Position numbers and translations under genes: made by a program. The notes beneath the pieces are model-generated. The model did no database searches and was not told the DNA's origin. It saw nothing but the letters and a program-made list of their open reading frames with translations. Below, piece after piece: positions 26,029-34,648 of a DNA stretch of 64,000 nucleotides; the stretch's first letter is position 1; the number at the start of each line of letters is the position of its first letter. The DNA comes from CAYMZZ01 sp044463125. Its GTDB lineage: Bacteria > Bacteroidota > Bacteroidia > Chitinophagales > Chitinophagaceae. The DNA is taken from assembly GCA_044463125.1 (NCBI GenBank), contig JBIQMS010000018.1:1-64000 (forward strand), in the 5' to 3' direction.

Positions 26029-27288
26029 TCAGAGAGATTTTAAGTATTCAATGAGGTCAGTCTTTTCCTGGCCGGAGAGTCCCAGATTTCTTTTACCGTT
26101 ATACCTGTCCACAACAGTGGCCAGGGTTGCGGCCGAACCGTCATGAAAATAAGGTGGATGTTGCCATATTCCCCTCAGCGGAGTAGCCCTCCATTGTTTT
26201 GTTGCAGAACGACTGGCATAATCTATTTCAGCGGCGGCCGAGGCTTCAGGAGCATGCAGCTTTGCACCCTCAATAACATCACTAAAGAGCGGGCCGGAAT
26301 GGCAGGATGCACATTGCGCTTTGGTATTGAACAAAATTTTTCCTCTCGCCGCTGCTGCGGCATCAAATGAACCTGCTTCTGCCTTAGGCGCAGCAAGCGA
26401 GTATTGATAGGCTTGCAATGCCGGAAGTTTATCCGTAACCAAATCCGGTCCCGCACCCATATTATCAACCTCAAGTCCAATTCGGGCGTCAACAAACCTG
26501 CCATGCCCACCCATTTCCGTAACCGCAACATACCGATTCCAGTAGGCCACCGGTCCCACTGATTCGTGCTCTATATCGCCATCACCCGTAAAGGTTGATT
26601 TCGGCAAGCCATATAAACCGTATGCAGGTGGTATTACTACCGGATTATTCAGCCCATCATGATTGAACCTTGGATCAAATTTTCCCTTGCCCCATGAGGC
26701 ATAAATGGCCTTTTGCTCCGCGGTTAAGGAGGGCGATAGGGAAATGATTAAGCCGGGGTCGAGGTCCCTGTTAGGGTAACCATCCAGGCGATTTCCAATA
26801 CCGGGTGCAAATGAGTTATCGACTGTAGAATGACATAAGGCGCAGGTGATTCCCACGCGGTCTAATTTCAATGAACCGGTGGAAGTTGTACTCACTTCGC
26901 CCTTAACACCCACTACCGCATTCAACTGTAGCAAAGCCAGTGTGGTTTGCGGATCCGTCAGGCTGATAGAGCCATCTTGAATACCGGTAACCACCGCGGC
27001 CGGCAAGGCGGCTGCATCTACTTTTAATCCTACACTCAATGCAGTAGCAGGATCAACAGCCGATTCAATCACCTGGTTCATCTTCAATACATCCGTCCAG
27101 GTGGTTTCATCGCCAAAGGTTTCATAACGAAAAATATCCCTTCCCTGGCTTACCAGTTCCGGATTCAGCGCGGGTAAATTCAAGTGCCCTTCCCCGGCCA
27201 CCGGATGCTCATTACCCAACTTATCGCATCCTGACAAAAAGCTGAGCAGAACGGAGGAGATGCCCAGATACAACCATTTTATTCTCAT
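26029..27288 (-). CDS. Di-heme cytochrome c peroxidase (MauG/CcpA family) lipoprotein
   Basis: A 419-residue lipoprotein (lipobox FLSGC, Cys21). It has two c-type heme sites, C149-x-x-C152-H153 (CALCH) and C326-x-x-C329-H330 (CASCH), in the order and spacing of bacterial cytochrome c peroxidases. WRATPLRGIWQHPPYFHDGSAATLATVVDRYN near the C-terminus is the usual family segment. It would reduce hydrogen peroxide or modify a partner protein in the periplasm. The cytochrome maturation genes lie directly downstream. Confidence 0.9.
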   Translation of the reverse strand: MRIKWLYLGISSVLLSFLSGCDKLGNEHPVAGEGHLNLPALNPELVSQGRDIFRYETFGDETTWTDVLKMNQVIESAVDPATALSVGLKVDAAALPAAVVTGIQDGSISLTDPQTTLALLQLNAVVGVKGEVSTTSTGSLKLDRVGITCALCHSTVDNSFAPGIGNRLDGYPNRDLDPGLIISLSPSLTAEQKAIYASWGKGKFDPRFNHDGLNNPVVIPPAYGLYGLPKSTFTGDGDIEHESVGPVAYWNRYVAVTEMGGHGRFVDARIGLEVDNMGAGPDLVTDKLPALQAYQYSLAAPKAEAGSFDAAAAARGKILFNTKAQCASCHSGPLFSDVIEGAKLHAPEASAAAEIDYASRSATKQWRATPLRGIWQHPPYFHDGSAATLATVVDRYNGKRNLGLSGQEKTDLIEYLKSL

Positions 27289-27501
27289 AATATTGATTTT
27301 TTATTAGTAATAACATGTCTATACGCTCCGGGATGGAATAGCCCCTTAATGAATATCCATAGAGAGCCCGCATCCCGGCAACAGGAAAACAGCCTGCATG
27401 CTTATGCATGAACTAAACCGGATTAGTGGCCATAGCTGCAGAATGCCATGACTTCCGTGACCTGCCGAATGAAAGAGTTAAATCCGCAACTCCATGCGAA
27501 A

Positions 27502-28167
27502 TCAAAATGACTCCCTGACGATCAGGCCATCATCAATGGCCAATAATGACAAGTGCAGCTCTATGGCGCTCATCATGGGATCAGGTCCGCAGAGATAGAT
27601 GAATTGATTATCTTCCTGAATATGCGCGTTGATCAAATCCGCCGTAACAAATCCATGATCGTAATTCACATTCACTTCTTCTGAAAGAATATTGATAAAA
27701 TTTTTACCCAGTATTCCACGCAACTGGTCTTCGAGAATGATATCCGCTTTTGTTTTGTTGGCAAAGATGAGCTTGTTATTTCCTACCTTTTTATCCCGCT
27801 CCAGTTGCCTGAATATGGACACAAAGGGCGTAATGCCCGCTCCGCCGGCGATAAAGAGGCCTTCACCCTTATACCTAATGTCGCCAAACACATCATGGAT
27901 CAGCAATTCGTCATCCGGTGCAAGAGAAAGCAATTGACGCGTAACTCCATTACGGGAAGGATAGGTCTTGATTATAAACTCGAGTATGGGATCATCGGGA
28001 ATGGAGGTAAAGGTGAAAGCTCGCAATGCCTGCTCCCAACCGGGTTTATTAATCGACACATCAGCCGCCTGCCCCGGTTTATAATACAATCCCTCCGGCT
28101 TATCACAAACAATCCTTACTACATCGGGCGTAATATGATTGATGGTTTGAATTTTAACGGGATCCAT
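27502..28167 (-). CDS. Ferredoxin/flavodoxin reductase-like FAD/NAD(P) oxidoreductase
   Basis: A 221-residue cytoplasmic reductase with an FAD domain (FKPGQ-type motif YYKPGQAADVSI ~28-39; RAFTFTS ~48-54, the flavin-binding RxYS-like motif) and an NAD(P) domain (GLFIAGGAGITPFVSIFRQL ~102-121; YLCGPDPMMSAIELHL ~190-205). There is no 2Fe-2S domain. It may feed electrons to a heme protein or flavodoxin. It ends the operon that starts with the small membrane protein and sigma factor, 6 bp after folE. Confidence 0.85.
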   Translation of the reverse strand: MDPVKIQTINHITPDVVRIVCDKPEGLYYKPGQAADVSINKPGWEQALRAFTFTSIPDDPILEFIIKTYPSRNGVTRQLLSLAPDDELLIHDVFGDIRYKGEGLFIAGGAGITPFVSIFRQLERDKKVGNNKLIFANKTKADIILEDQLRGILGKNFINILSEEVNVNYDHGFVTADLINAHIQEDNQFIYLCGPDPMMSAIELHLSLLAIDDGLIVRESF

Positions 28168-28173
28168 AATGGC

Positions 28174-28839
28174 TCATGATTTATTGCGAATATGAAAAAG
28201 AAACTCATTCCTGCTGTCTTCATTCTCGAACTGACCCGAATAGATGGCCGTAACCGTTTGACTATTGCTGTCCGCTATGCCTCTCGACGCGACGCACAAA
28301 TGATGGGCCTCAATCAGTACTGCCACATCGTTATGCTGCAATACCGTCTTCATGGCTTCCGCTACCTCCATAGTCAAACGCTCCTGCACTTGCGGACGCC
28401 TCGCATAGTATTGTACCAGCCTGTTGATCTTTGATAACCCGATGATATGCTTCCCGGGAATATAGGCAACGTGTACCTTACCTATGAAGGGCAGAAAATG
28501 ATGTTCACAAATGGAATACAGGGTTATATCCTTCTCTACAAGCATCTTCCTATACCCGAAAGTATTTTCAAACAGACTGATCCTGGGTTTGTTGAGCGGG
28601 TTTAATCCACCGCAGATTTCATTCACCAACATTTTCGCCACACGTTTAGGCGTTCCACTCAAACTCTCCTCCTCCATATTCAGTCCCAGGGTTTGCATAA
28701 TTTCCGCAAAGTGCTGCGTAATTCTGCCAATCTTTTCGCTTTGGCTTAATTCAGGGATATCAGTAGAAACGGGTGCCTTCGCTATTCTTTGGTCCATGTC
28801 TGTCGACAATAATTCTTCCATACCAGGATTACAATTCAT
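28174..28839 (-). CDS. folE: GTP cyclohydrolase I
   Basis: A 221-residue enzyme that converts GTP to dihydroneopterin triphosphate, the first step of folate and tetrahydrobiopterin synthesis. Zinc and active-site motifs are clear: YSICEHHFLPFIGKVHVAYIPG with the catalytic Cys and His pair, GLSKINRLVQYYARRPQVQERLT, and EAHHLCVASRGI with the second Cys. Residues 1-35 precede the core. The start overlaps the sigma factor gene by 11 bp, so it is translated from the same message; another folE copy may exist elsewhere. Confidence 0.95.
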   Translation of the reverse strand: MNCNPGMEELLSTDMDQRIAKAPVSTDIPELSQSEKIGRITQHFAEIMQTLGLNMEEESLSGTPKRVAKMLVNEICGGLNPLNKPRISLFENTFGYRKMLVEKDITLYSICEHHFLPFIGKVHVAYIPGKHIIGLSKINRLVQYYARRPQVQERLTMEVAEAMKTVLQHNDVAVLIEAHHLCVASRGIADSNSQTVTAIYSGQFENEDSRNEFLFHIRNKS

Positions 28840-29485
28840 GTATCATTTTCATTACACGTTCCGTAAAGGGATTACAGTAGCATAGATTGAACTCAAACAG
28901 GTCTTCGGCAGAGCACAATTTGGAAATCTCCATCTTCAACATTGATTTGGCCCTGTTTAGCCTGACTTTCACGTTAGCCTCCGTGATATCTAAAAGACTG
29001 GCGGTTTCAGCAACATTAAATCCGTTTATTTCCCTTAGCGAAAACACCATCCGATAACCTTCCGGAAGCCTGGAGAGCGATCTTTCAATTATATACCCTA
29101 TTTCCCGGCTTTGAATAGCAGTTTGTGCATCGCTGTTGGAATGGCTGAACATAGGCCTTACATTTTCGTTAACCGTTATTTTTGAAAGCTCGTTTTTATA
29201 ACTAAACTTTCGCTTCTTGCGATAGCAGTTATTGAGCATGATCCTTGCCAGCCAGGTTTTGAAATCGGAATGCTGCATAAACTGGGATAGACTTTTGAAG
29301 GCATCTATGTAGGAATCCTGCATCAGATCCTGCGTATCTTCATGATTGTAATTATAGGCTCTTCCAATTTTATACAGGAAAGGATTGTAGCGCCTTACGA
29401 TGATTTCGTAAAGCGATTTATCACCGCTCAACACGCGATTGATAATCTCCATCTCGGTTAACTGATCAAATTGTTTCATTATCAT
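28829..29485 (-). CDS. ECF-type RNA polymerase sigma factor
   Basis: A 218-residue sigma-70 family protein of the RpoE type. Region 2: YEIIVRRYNPFLYKIGRAYNYNHEDTQDLMQDSYIDAFKSL (residues ~23-63, with the DLMQDSYI core). Region 4: SRLPEGYRMVFSLREINGFNVAETASLLDITEANVKVRLNRAKSML (~137-182), a helix-turn-helix for the -35 region. The C-terminal tail (FNLCYCNPFTERVMKMIHEL) has two Cys and could respond to redox or metal. It is co-transcribed with a small membrane protein (4-bp overlap) and folE, and no typical FecR-like anti-sigma gene is next to it. Confidence 0.92.
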   Translation of the reverse strand: MIMKQFDQLTEMEIINRVLSGDKSLYEIIVRRYNPFLYKIGRAYNYNHEDTQDLMQDSYIDAFKSLSQFMQHSDFKTWLARIMLNNCYRKKRKFSYKNELSKITVNENVRPMFSHSNSDAQTAIQSREIGYIIERSLSRLPEGYRMVFSLREINGFNVAETASLLDITEANVKVRLNRAKSMLKMEISKLCSAEDLFEFNLCYCNPFTERVMKMIHEL

Positions 29486-29739
29486 TCCGCTGTAAATTTA
29501 GATAACTTCGCCATGGAAAGCGCTGCGATAGCCATCACAAGGTCACGAACCGCTACATCCACGTAGTCAAATCCTATCAGCAAGGTGAGGGCAATAAGCG
29601 TGAGCCAGGCGGCAACGATATAGCCACCAATTTCAGGTTGAACACTTGTTTTACTACCTGATTCGATTGTGTTGAAGTCATGGTTAATTTTATTTGCCTT
29701 GTCTTTTCTTTTGGGTTTACTACCATTTTCCATCCGCAC
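29482..29739 (-). CDS. Small membrane protein upstream of the sigma factor
   Basis: 85 residues, unknown family. The N-terminal ~35 residues are basic and hydrophilic. There are two hydrophobic segments (GGYIVAAWLTLIALTLLIGF and VRDLVMAIAALSMAKLS). It overlaps the sigma gene by ATGA (4 bp). Position and topology would suit an anti-sigma or sensor partner, but there is no recognisable anti-sigma motif, so this is only inferred from gene order. Confidence 0.6.
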   Translation of the reverse strand: MRMENGSKPKRKDKANKINHDFNTIESGSKTSVQPEIGGYIVAAWLTLIALTLLIGFDYVDVAVRDLVMAIAALSMAKLSKFTAE

Positions 29740-29959
29740 ACTTCATTAGAGTAAATGCAAAATGAAAAGGTTACAAACAAATTACAGGTTACCGCAAATG
29801 GAGCCGGGAACGCAAGGCGATGGCCAGCCCGGCGTAAGCAGAAAAGAAATAATTGCATCAATCAGGGAAAGTGGAAACAAATCGCCATACTGTGCCGTAT
29901 TAAATTGCCGGAAACCGAAAAATAAAAGACCTGGGCCTCCTTTATTCCCACATCTTCCT

Positions 29960-29967
29960 TACCTTTG
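29960..29967 (+). promoter_or_regulatory. -7 box of the Rrf2 regulator gene
   Basis: TACCTTTG (29960-29967), an exact TAnnTTTG match 17 bp before the ATG. The -33 position has no clear TTTG, as expected for a weak or regulated promoter. Confidence 0.45.
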
Positions 29968-29984
29968 CTCCTGTAAGCAAGTAT

Positions 29985-30416
29985 ATGGTATCCAAAACCT
30001 GCGAATACGCAATTCGCGCCATGCTTTTTGTGGCGCAAAAATCGAAGGGACAGACCAAAGTGGGCGTAAAGCAGATTGCCAAGGCCATCGGCTCACCCGA
30101 ACCCTTTATCGCCAAAATTCTGCAGGACCTGGGCAAAAAAGGACTGGTGCTCTCCGCCAAAGGACCTACCGGAGGTTTTTATCTCGACAAAGCCGGTATG
30201 AACAATAGCCTGGCCGATATCGTAAAAGCCATCGATGGCGACAAGCTCTTTGTGGGCTGTGGACTGGGCCTCAAGAGCTGCTCGGCCAAAATGCCCTGCC
30301 CCGTGCACGACGATTTTGTGGCGGTACGCAAACAAATAAAAACCATGTTGCAAAACGCCAGACTGGGCGACTATAATGCCGCGCTCGAACTGGGCGAAAG
30401 ATACCTGAAGCGCTGA
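29985..30416 (+). CDS. Rrf2 family Fe-S transcriptional regulator (NsrR-like)
   Basis: A 143-residue DNA-binding regulator. It has an N-terminal winged helix (YAIRAMLFVAQ, VKQIAKAIGSPEPFIAKILQDLGKKGLVLSAKGPTGGFYL) and a C-terminal cluster loop with C92, C99 and C105 (GCGLGLKSC, MPCPVH). Three Cys in this spacing bind an Fe-S cluster in NsrR (nitric oxide) and IscR-type proteins. It is divergent from the sigma operon and directly upstream of the heme-copper oxidase/truncated haemoglobin operon, which fits a nitric-oxide or oxygen sensor controlling it. Confidence 0.9.
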   Translation: MVSKTCEYAIRAMLFVAQKSKGQTKVGVKQIAKAIGSPEPFIAKILQDLGKKGLVLSAKGPTGGFYLDKAGMNNSLADIVKAIDGDKLFVGCGLGLKSCSAKMPCPVHDDFVAVRKQIKTMLQNARLGDYNAALELGERYLKR

Positions 30417-30463
30417 TTTTTTTTGATTTAATAAAGGATTAAAAGGTCTTAAATTATTTTACT

Positions 30464-32518
30464 ATGTGGATCGTCCTCCTGGTTATCCTGCTGCTAATCG
30501 TGCTCGTCGCCAGCCTGCTCCTGGCCCGGCAAACCCGGGAGCTGCTGCGGAAAACCAGGGCCAACAGCAGCGGCCATAAACAGCAACGCTTTGCTAACTA
30601 CCTCACGGGCCTCAACAGTGCCCAGCTTCGCTACCTGCTGCACGCCAAAAGAAAGCAGTCCCCTCACTATAAACCACCAGGGTTGCGCAACTCTCTCAGT
30701 GTGGTGGGCTTTTTGGCTCTGGCCTCCCTGCTGCCGGCCACATCGCTCTTTGCGCAGGATGGCGGGAGCAAGAGCAGCCTGCTTTCCGAAGGCGGCATCC
30801 TCATCACCATCACCCTGATACTGATCCCGATCCTGCTGGCGCTGCTATTGCTGATCGTAAAGCTGAACCACTCGGTAAAAAAGCAAAAGCGACGACAGCA
30901 GGAAGCGGAAGCGGCAGAATTTGCCGACTACCTGGCCGGCCTGCCTCCCGATGAGGCGCTCGCGACCCTCGAAAAAAGAAAAGGAGCCCTGGATTACCGC
31001 CTCAGCAATACCGAACTTGCGGGGCATCAGCATCCGGAAGACAACAAAGGCCTGATCGCCCCTATCGACCAGGAAGGCCATCTGCCCTTTGTGGCCCGAA
31101 AGAAGAAGGCCCAAAAAAGACCCTATATCGATCCCGCACTTTCCCGGCTCATCACCTGGTATTTTGGCTGTGCCGCCTTTTGGTTGCTGTTTGGAACAAC
31201 AGTGGGCGAATACCTCGGCATAAAGTTCCTGGTGCCGGATGCAGACCAGCTTAGCTGGTTAAGCTTTGGTCGCCTGCGCCCCGTGCATACCAACGCGGTG
31301 TTCTGGGGCTGGGCTTCGCTGGGTATGCTGGGCCTTGGCTATTATATCGTGCCCATGGTGAGCAATACCCGGCTGGCCAGCATCCGCCGCGGCTGGCAAG
31401 CCCTGGTACTGATCAACCTCGCTGTTGTTTTAGGCAGCATCTTCCTAATGGCAGGTATCAACAATGGTGGTGGCGAATACCGGGAGTATATCTGGCCCGT
31501 GATGCTGCTCTTTGGCTGGGGCCTGGTCCTTACACTTATTAATTTCTGGCAAACCATCGCCCGACGCAAGACCCGGGAAATCTATATTTCCAACTGGTAT
31601 ATTGTAAGCGCCATCCTCTTTGCGCTTACCATTACGGTGGTGGCTTATATGCCCCAATGGCAACAGGGCCTCGGCGAAACCATCATACAGGGTTATTATA
31701 TGCACCAGGGGGTGGGCATGTGGTTTATGCTATTTACGCTCGGTATAGTGTATTATATGCTGCCCCAGCAACTCAACCGCCCTATCTATTCGTATAGCCT
31801 TGGCATTCTGGCTTTCTGGACGCAGATTCTCTTTTATACCCTCATAGGTACGCACCATTTTGTGTTTAGCTCCATTCCCTGGTGGCTGCAAACCGTAGCC
31901 ATTGTGGGTAGCGTGGGCATGGTGATACCTGTTGTAGCCGGCAGCACCAATTTTATCCTCACCTTCAAAGGAGCCTGGCATAAGATAGCCGGCAGCTATA
32001 CCCTGCCTTTTTTCCTGGTGGGCATCATTTTTTATTTTACCGGCTCGCTGCAGGGCACGGCGGAGGCATTCCGTTCCACCAACCTCATCTGGCATTTTAC
32101 CGATTTCACCGTGGCGCACTCGCACCTCACCATGTATGGCATCATCTGCTTCTTCCTGTGGGCAGGCATGTATGCAGTGTTGCCAAGAATAACAGGCAGG
32201 GAAGCCCCCCAGGTAACGGTGGGCGCACATTTCTGGCTGGCACTGGTAGGCCTCCTGTTCTATACCATCCCCCTGATGATCGGCTCCACCCTGCGCGGAC
32301 AAATGTGGATAGAAGGAAAACCCTTTATTGAATCGGTGGTGCAAATGGCGCCCTACTGGCTTTGGCGGGCCATTGGTGGCAGCCTCATGTGGCTCTCGCA
32401 TATCTTCTTCGTGTACAACCTGTACAGGATGCTTCGCAAAACAGATATGCCCGATATTCCTCAAATGGCTCTCGAAAAATTGGGTGAGCGCCTGAAGGGA
32501 AATGAGAAAATTGTATAA
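30464..32518 (+). CDS. ccoN: cbb3-type heme-copper oxidase subunit I (CcoN-like) with N-terminal extension
   Basis: 684 residues, ~200 longer than canonical CcoN. Residues 1-215 are an extension with three hydrophobic segments (MWIVLLVILLLIVLVASLLL; VVGFLALASLLPATSLF; ILITITLILIPILLALLLLIV) and a charged linker. The catalytic core starts near 225. It contains H275 (RPVHTNAVFWGW, low-spin heme b), H414 (YYMHQGVGMW, CuB), the YSYSLG tyrosine helix, H464-H465 (GTHHF, CuB) and H552/H554 (VAHSHLTMYG, heme ligands). It reduces oxygen, or possibly nitric oxide, at the inner membrane. It follows the Rrf2 gene by 47 bp and precedes the cytochrome c subunit by 19 bp. Confidence 0.9.
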   Translation: MWIVLLVILLLIVLVASLLLARQTRELLRKTRANSSGHKQQRFANYLTGLNSAQLRYLLHAKRKQSPHYKPPGLRNSLSVVGFLALASLLPATSLFAQDGGSKSSLLSEGGILITITLILIPILLALLLLIVKLNHSVKKQKRRQQEAEAAEFADYLAGLPPDEALATLEKRKGALDYRLSNTELAGHQHPEDNKGLIAPIDQEGHLPFVARKKKAQKRPYIDPALSRLITWYFGCAAFWLLFGTTVGEYLGIKFLVPDADQLSWLSFGRLRPVHTNAVFWGWASLGMLGLGYYIVPMVSNTRLASIRRGWQALVLINLAVVLGSIFLMAGINNGGGEYREYIWPVMLLFGWGLVLTLINFWQTIARRKTREIYISNWYIVSAILFALTITVVAYMPQWQQGLGETIIQGYYMHQGVGMWFMLFTLGIVYYMLPQQLNRPIYSYSLGILAFWTQILFYTLIGTHHFVFSSIPWWLQTVAIVGSVGMVIPVVAGSTNFILTFKGAWHKIAGSYTLPFFLVGIIFYFTGSLQGTAEAFRSTNLIWHFTDFTVAHSHLTMYGIICFFLWAGMYAVLPRITGREAPQVTVGAHFWLALVGLLFYTIPLMIGSTLRGQMWIEGKPFIESVVQMAPYWLWRAIGGSLMWLSHIFFVYNLYRMLRKTDMPDIPQMALEKLGERLKGNEKIV

Positions 32519-32537
32519 CCATTAATTATCGCGCAGC

Positions 32538-33542
32538 ATGGAATTTTTCACCAATCATAAAAAGCTATTCTGGACGGCCTTTTTATTCTTTACCGGCCTC
32601 ACGCTACTGGTGGCCATACTTCCGGCCCTCCATAATCAACGCAACAATGCCCCCCTGCCCGACTCGGAACCGCTGAGCGAAGCGGCCAGCAAGGGCAAGC
32701 GTCTTTATATTGCCAACGGATGCGTGGCATGTCATACACAACAAGTACGCAACCTCGATATGGACAAAACCTGGGGGTCAAGGCCCGGCATTCCGGCCGA
32801 CTATGCCGGCATCGGCCGTACCGATTTCTGGCGCAATACCGCCACCCTGATGGGCACCGAGCGCACGGGCCCCGACCTTACCGATATCGGCAACCGCCAG
32901 CCCAGCCTCGACTGGAACCTGGTGCATTTGTTTAACCCCCGCATTGTGGTCAGGGAATCCATCATGCCCGCATACCCCTGGATGTTCCGCTTTACAAAAG
33001 AACCGGCGAAGAATGAAGTGGTAGTGAATGTTCCCAAAGCCTACCTGAAAGAACCGGAAGGAAAATGGGTGGCTACCGAAGACGCCCTGAACCTGGTGGC
33101 CTACCTGCAATCCCTGAAACAGGTGAAGCTACCCGAAGGAACGCCTGCACCTGAATTCCTCTACAAACCCCGCACAAGCCCGACCGATAATGCTGCCACA
33201 GCCGCGGGAGGCCTGGATGGGGCGGCACTCTATACCGCCAACTGCCAGAGCTGCCACCAGGCCAATGGCGAGGGACTACCGGGTGCATTCCCGCCCTTGA
33301 AGGGAAGCGCTATTGTTACGGGCGACAACATTGAATTATTTGTAGACATCATCATGAACGGCTATGATGCGCGACCGGAATATGGCATCATGGCGCCCGT
33401 AGGCACGAATATGGAACTGGGACCCGCAGAAGTAGCCGCCATCATCAACCACGAAAGAACGAGCTGGGGCAACAATGCTTCCACGGTTACTGAAGAAGAA
33501 ATTAAAAAGATAATGGACTTTGTGAAACTAAAGGCACAATAG
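32538..33542 (+). CDS. Di-heme cytochrome c: CcoO-like domain fused to a CcoP-like cytochrome c domain
   Basis: 334 residues. An N-terminal membrane anchor (FWTAFLFFTGLTLLVAILPAL, ~11-31) is followed by a CcoO domain with C62-VA-C65-H66 and the typical SRPGIPADYAGIGRTDFWRNTATLMGTERTGPDLTDIG segment. MPAYPWMF supplies the distal Met ligand. A second cytochrome c domain has C236-QS-C239-H240. It passes electrons to the CcoN-like subunit. CcoO and CcoP functions appear merged in one protein, and no separate CcoP or CcoQ is encoded nearby. Confidence 0.9.
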   Translation: MEFFTNHKKLFWTAFLFFTGLTLLVAILPALHNQRNNAPLPDSEPLSEAASKGKRLYIANGCVACHTQQVRNLDMDKTWGSRPGIPADYAGIGRTDFWRNTATLMGTERTGPDLTDIGNRQPSLDWNLVHLFNPRIVVRESIMPAYPWMFRFTKEPAKNEVVVNVPKAYLKEPEGKWVATEDALNLVAYLQSLKQVKLPEGTPAPEFLYKPRTSPTDNAATAAGGLDGAALYTANCQSCHQANGEGLPGAFPPLKGSAIVTGDNIELFVDIIMNGYDARPEYGIMAPVGTNMELGPAEVAAIINHERTSWGNNASTVTEEEIKKIMDFVKLKAQ

Positions 33543-33562
33543 GCCGATAAACCCTTTCAGCC

Positions 33563-33847
33563 ATGCAGATGAAAATAAAATACCCCATCGCTCTCCTCGC
33601 CTTCCTCACTACAGGCATGCAGGCGCTGGCCTGCCCGGTATGCGAGCGGCAGCAACCCAAACTCCTGAAAGGCATTACCCATGGCGCGGGTCCGCAAACC
33701 AACTGGGACTATCTGATCATATCCATAGCGGCGGCAATCGTGCTCGTTACATTATTCCTATCCGTAAAATGGTTGCTGAGGCCGGGTGAAAAATCGAAAA
33801 CCCATATCAAGCATTCAGTACTAAATTTTGACAACCATGGCCAATAG
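33563..33847 (+). CDS. Small membrane protein of the oxidase operon
   Basis: 94 residues. The N-terminal hydrophobic segment (YPIALLAFLTTGMQALA) is followed by CPVCERQQPK, a CxxC motif facing the periplasm, then a transmembrane helix (DYLIISIAAAIVLVTLFLSVKWLL) and a basic tail. The CPVC pair could bind copper or a disulfide partner, which would suit assembly of the heme-copper centre, but this is an inference. It overlaps the next gene by 11 bp. Confidence 0.7.
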   Translation: MQMKIKYPIALLAFLTTGMQALACPVCERQQPKLLKGITHGAGPQTNWDYLIISIAAAIVLVTLFLSVKWLLRPGEKSKTHIKHSVLNFDNHGQ

Positions 33848-34247
33848 CAGCAAGGTATACTTATTCATAGACGATGAAGCGCAGCCGCTGGCGGTGTTTA
33901 ACACGCCGGTGAATTTTGAACTGGACAGCCGCAAGCTCACCGACGGGCCGCATACGCTGAAGATCGTGAGTAAGGACCCCACGGGCAAGGAAGGCATCCG
34001 GATCATTCCCTTCGAAGTGAGAAATGGGCCGGCCATTGATGTGGAAGGCATCCGCGAAAACGCGGTGGTGGATGGAGTGCTGCCCATCATGATCAACGCC
34101 TACGGGAAAGGTGACCAGAAAATATTCCTGATTGAAGGCAGCGAAAGCCCGAAGAGCATTCCCTCCTGGGTTTGGATACTCATCATCGGATTCGCGGGCT
34201 GGGCCCTGTACTACCTCATCACTTATCTGTCACTTAATCCCGCATGA
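33837..34247 (+). CDS. Membrane-anchored beta-domain protein of the oxidase operon
   Basis: 136 residues from the ATG at 33837 (a TTG nine bases earlier is less likely). Residues ~1-100 are an immunoglobulin-like beta domain (VYLFIDDEAQPLAVFNTPVNFELDSRKL, GPHTLKIVSKDPTGKEGIRIIPFEV). One C-terminal transmembrane helix (WVWILIIGFAGWALYYLITYL) follows. Similar proteins accompany CcoN-like oxidases in Bacteroidota and may help assembly or electron entry. The function is not established. It overlaps the haemoglobin gene by ATGA. Confidence 0.7.
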   Translation: MANSSKVYLFIDDEAQPLAVFNTPVNFELDSRKLTDGPHTLKIVSKDPTGKEGIRIIPFEVRNGPAIDVEGIRENAVVDGVLPIMINAYGKGDQKIFLIEGSESPKSIPSWVWILIIGFAGWALYYLITYLSLNPA

Positions 34248-34636
34248 GCATGAAAAAGGATATACTGACCATCGAAGATATCCGGCAACTGGTGGATCGC
34301 TTTTATGAAAAAGTAAGAGCCAACAACCTGCTGGGAAATATTTTTGCTGAACGCATACAGGACCGCTGGCCAGAGCATCTCGAAAAAATGTACCGCTTCT
34401 GGCAAACCGTGCTCCTCGGCGAACATACCTATTATGGCGCCCCCTTTCCCCCGCATGCGCAGTTACCGGTGGGTCGGGAACATTTTGAAAATTGGCTGGA
34501 ACTCTTTAATGCTACCGTAGACGAATTATTCAGCGGCCACAAAGCCGATGAAGCCAAATGGCGTGCCGCCAGAATGGCCGAAGTATTTGCTTCGAAAATA
34601 CAGTTCTATCAAAAGCAGGAAAGGACAGCCGACTAA
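34244..34636 (+). CDS. Group III truncated haemoglobin
   Basis: A 130-residue globin. The B-helix has DRFYEKVRANNLLGNIF, the E/F region has WPEHLEKMYRFWQTVLLGEHTYYGAPFPPHAQLPVGREHFENWL, where H in PPHAQL/REHF is the proximal region, and the C-terminus is a regular helix. Group III truncated haemoglobins often sit with Rrf2/NsrR regulators and respiratory oxidases, and probably bind or dioxygenate nitric oxide. Translationally coupled to the gene before it by a 4-bp overlap. Confidence 0.9.
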   Translation: MSMKKDILTIEDIRQLVDRFYEKVRANNLLGNIFAERIQDRWPEHLEKMYRFWQTVLLGEHTYYGAPFPPHAQLPVGREHFENWLELFNATVDELFSGHKADEAKWRAARMAEVFASKIQFYQKQERTAD

Positions 34637-34648
34637 AATGATAAATAT

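Noticed and set aside
28840..28900. Riboswitch before folE
   Set aside because: folE overlaps the sigma gene and has no leader of its own; no conserved riboswitch core is visible.
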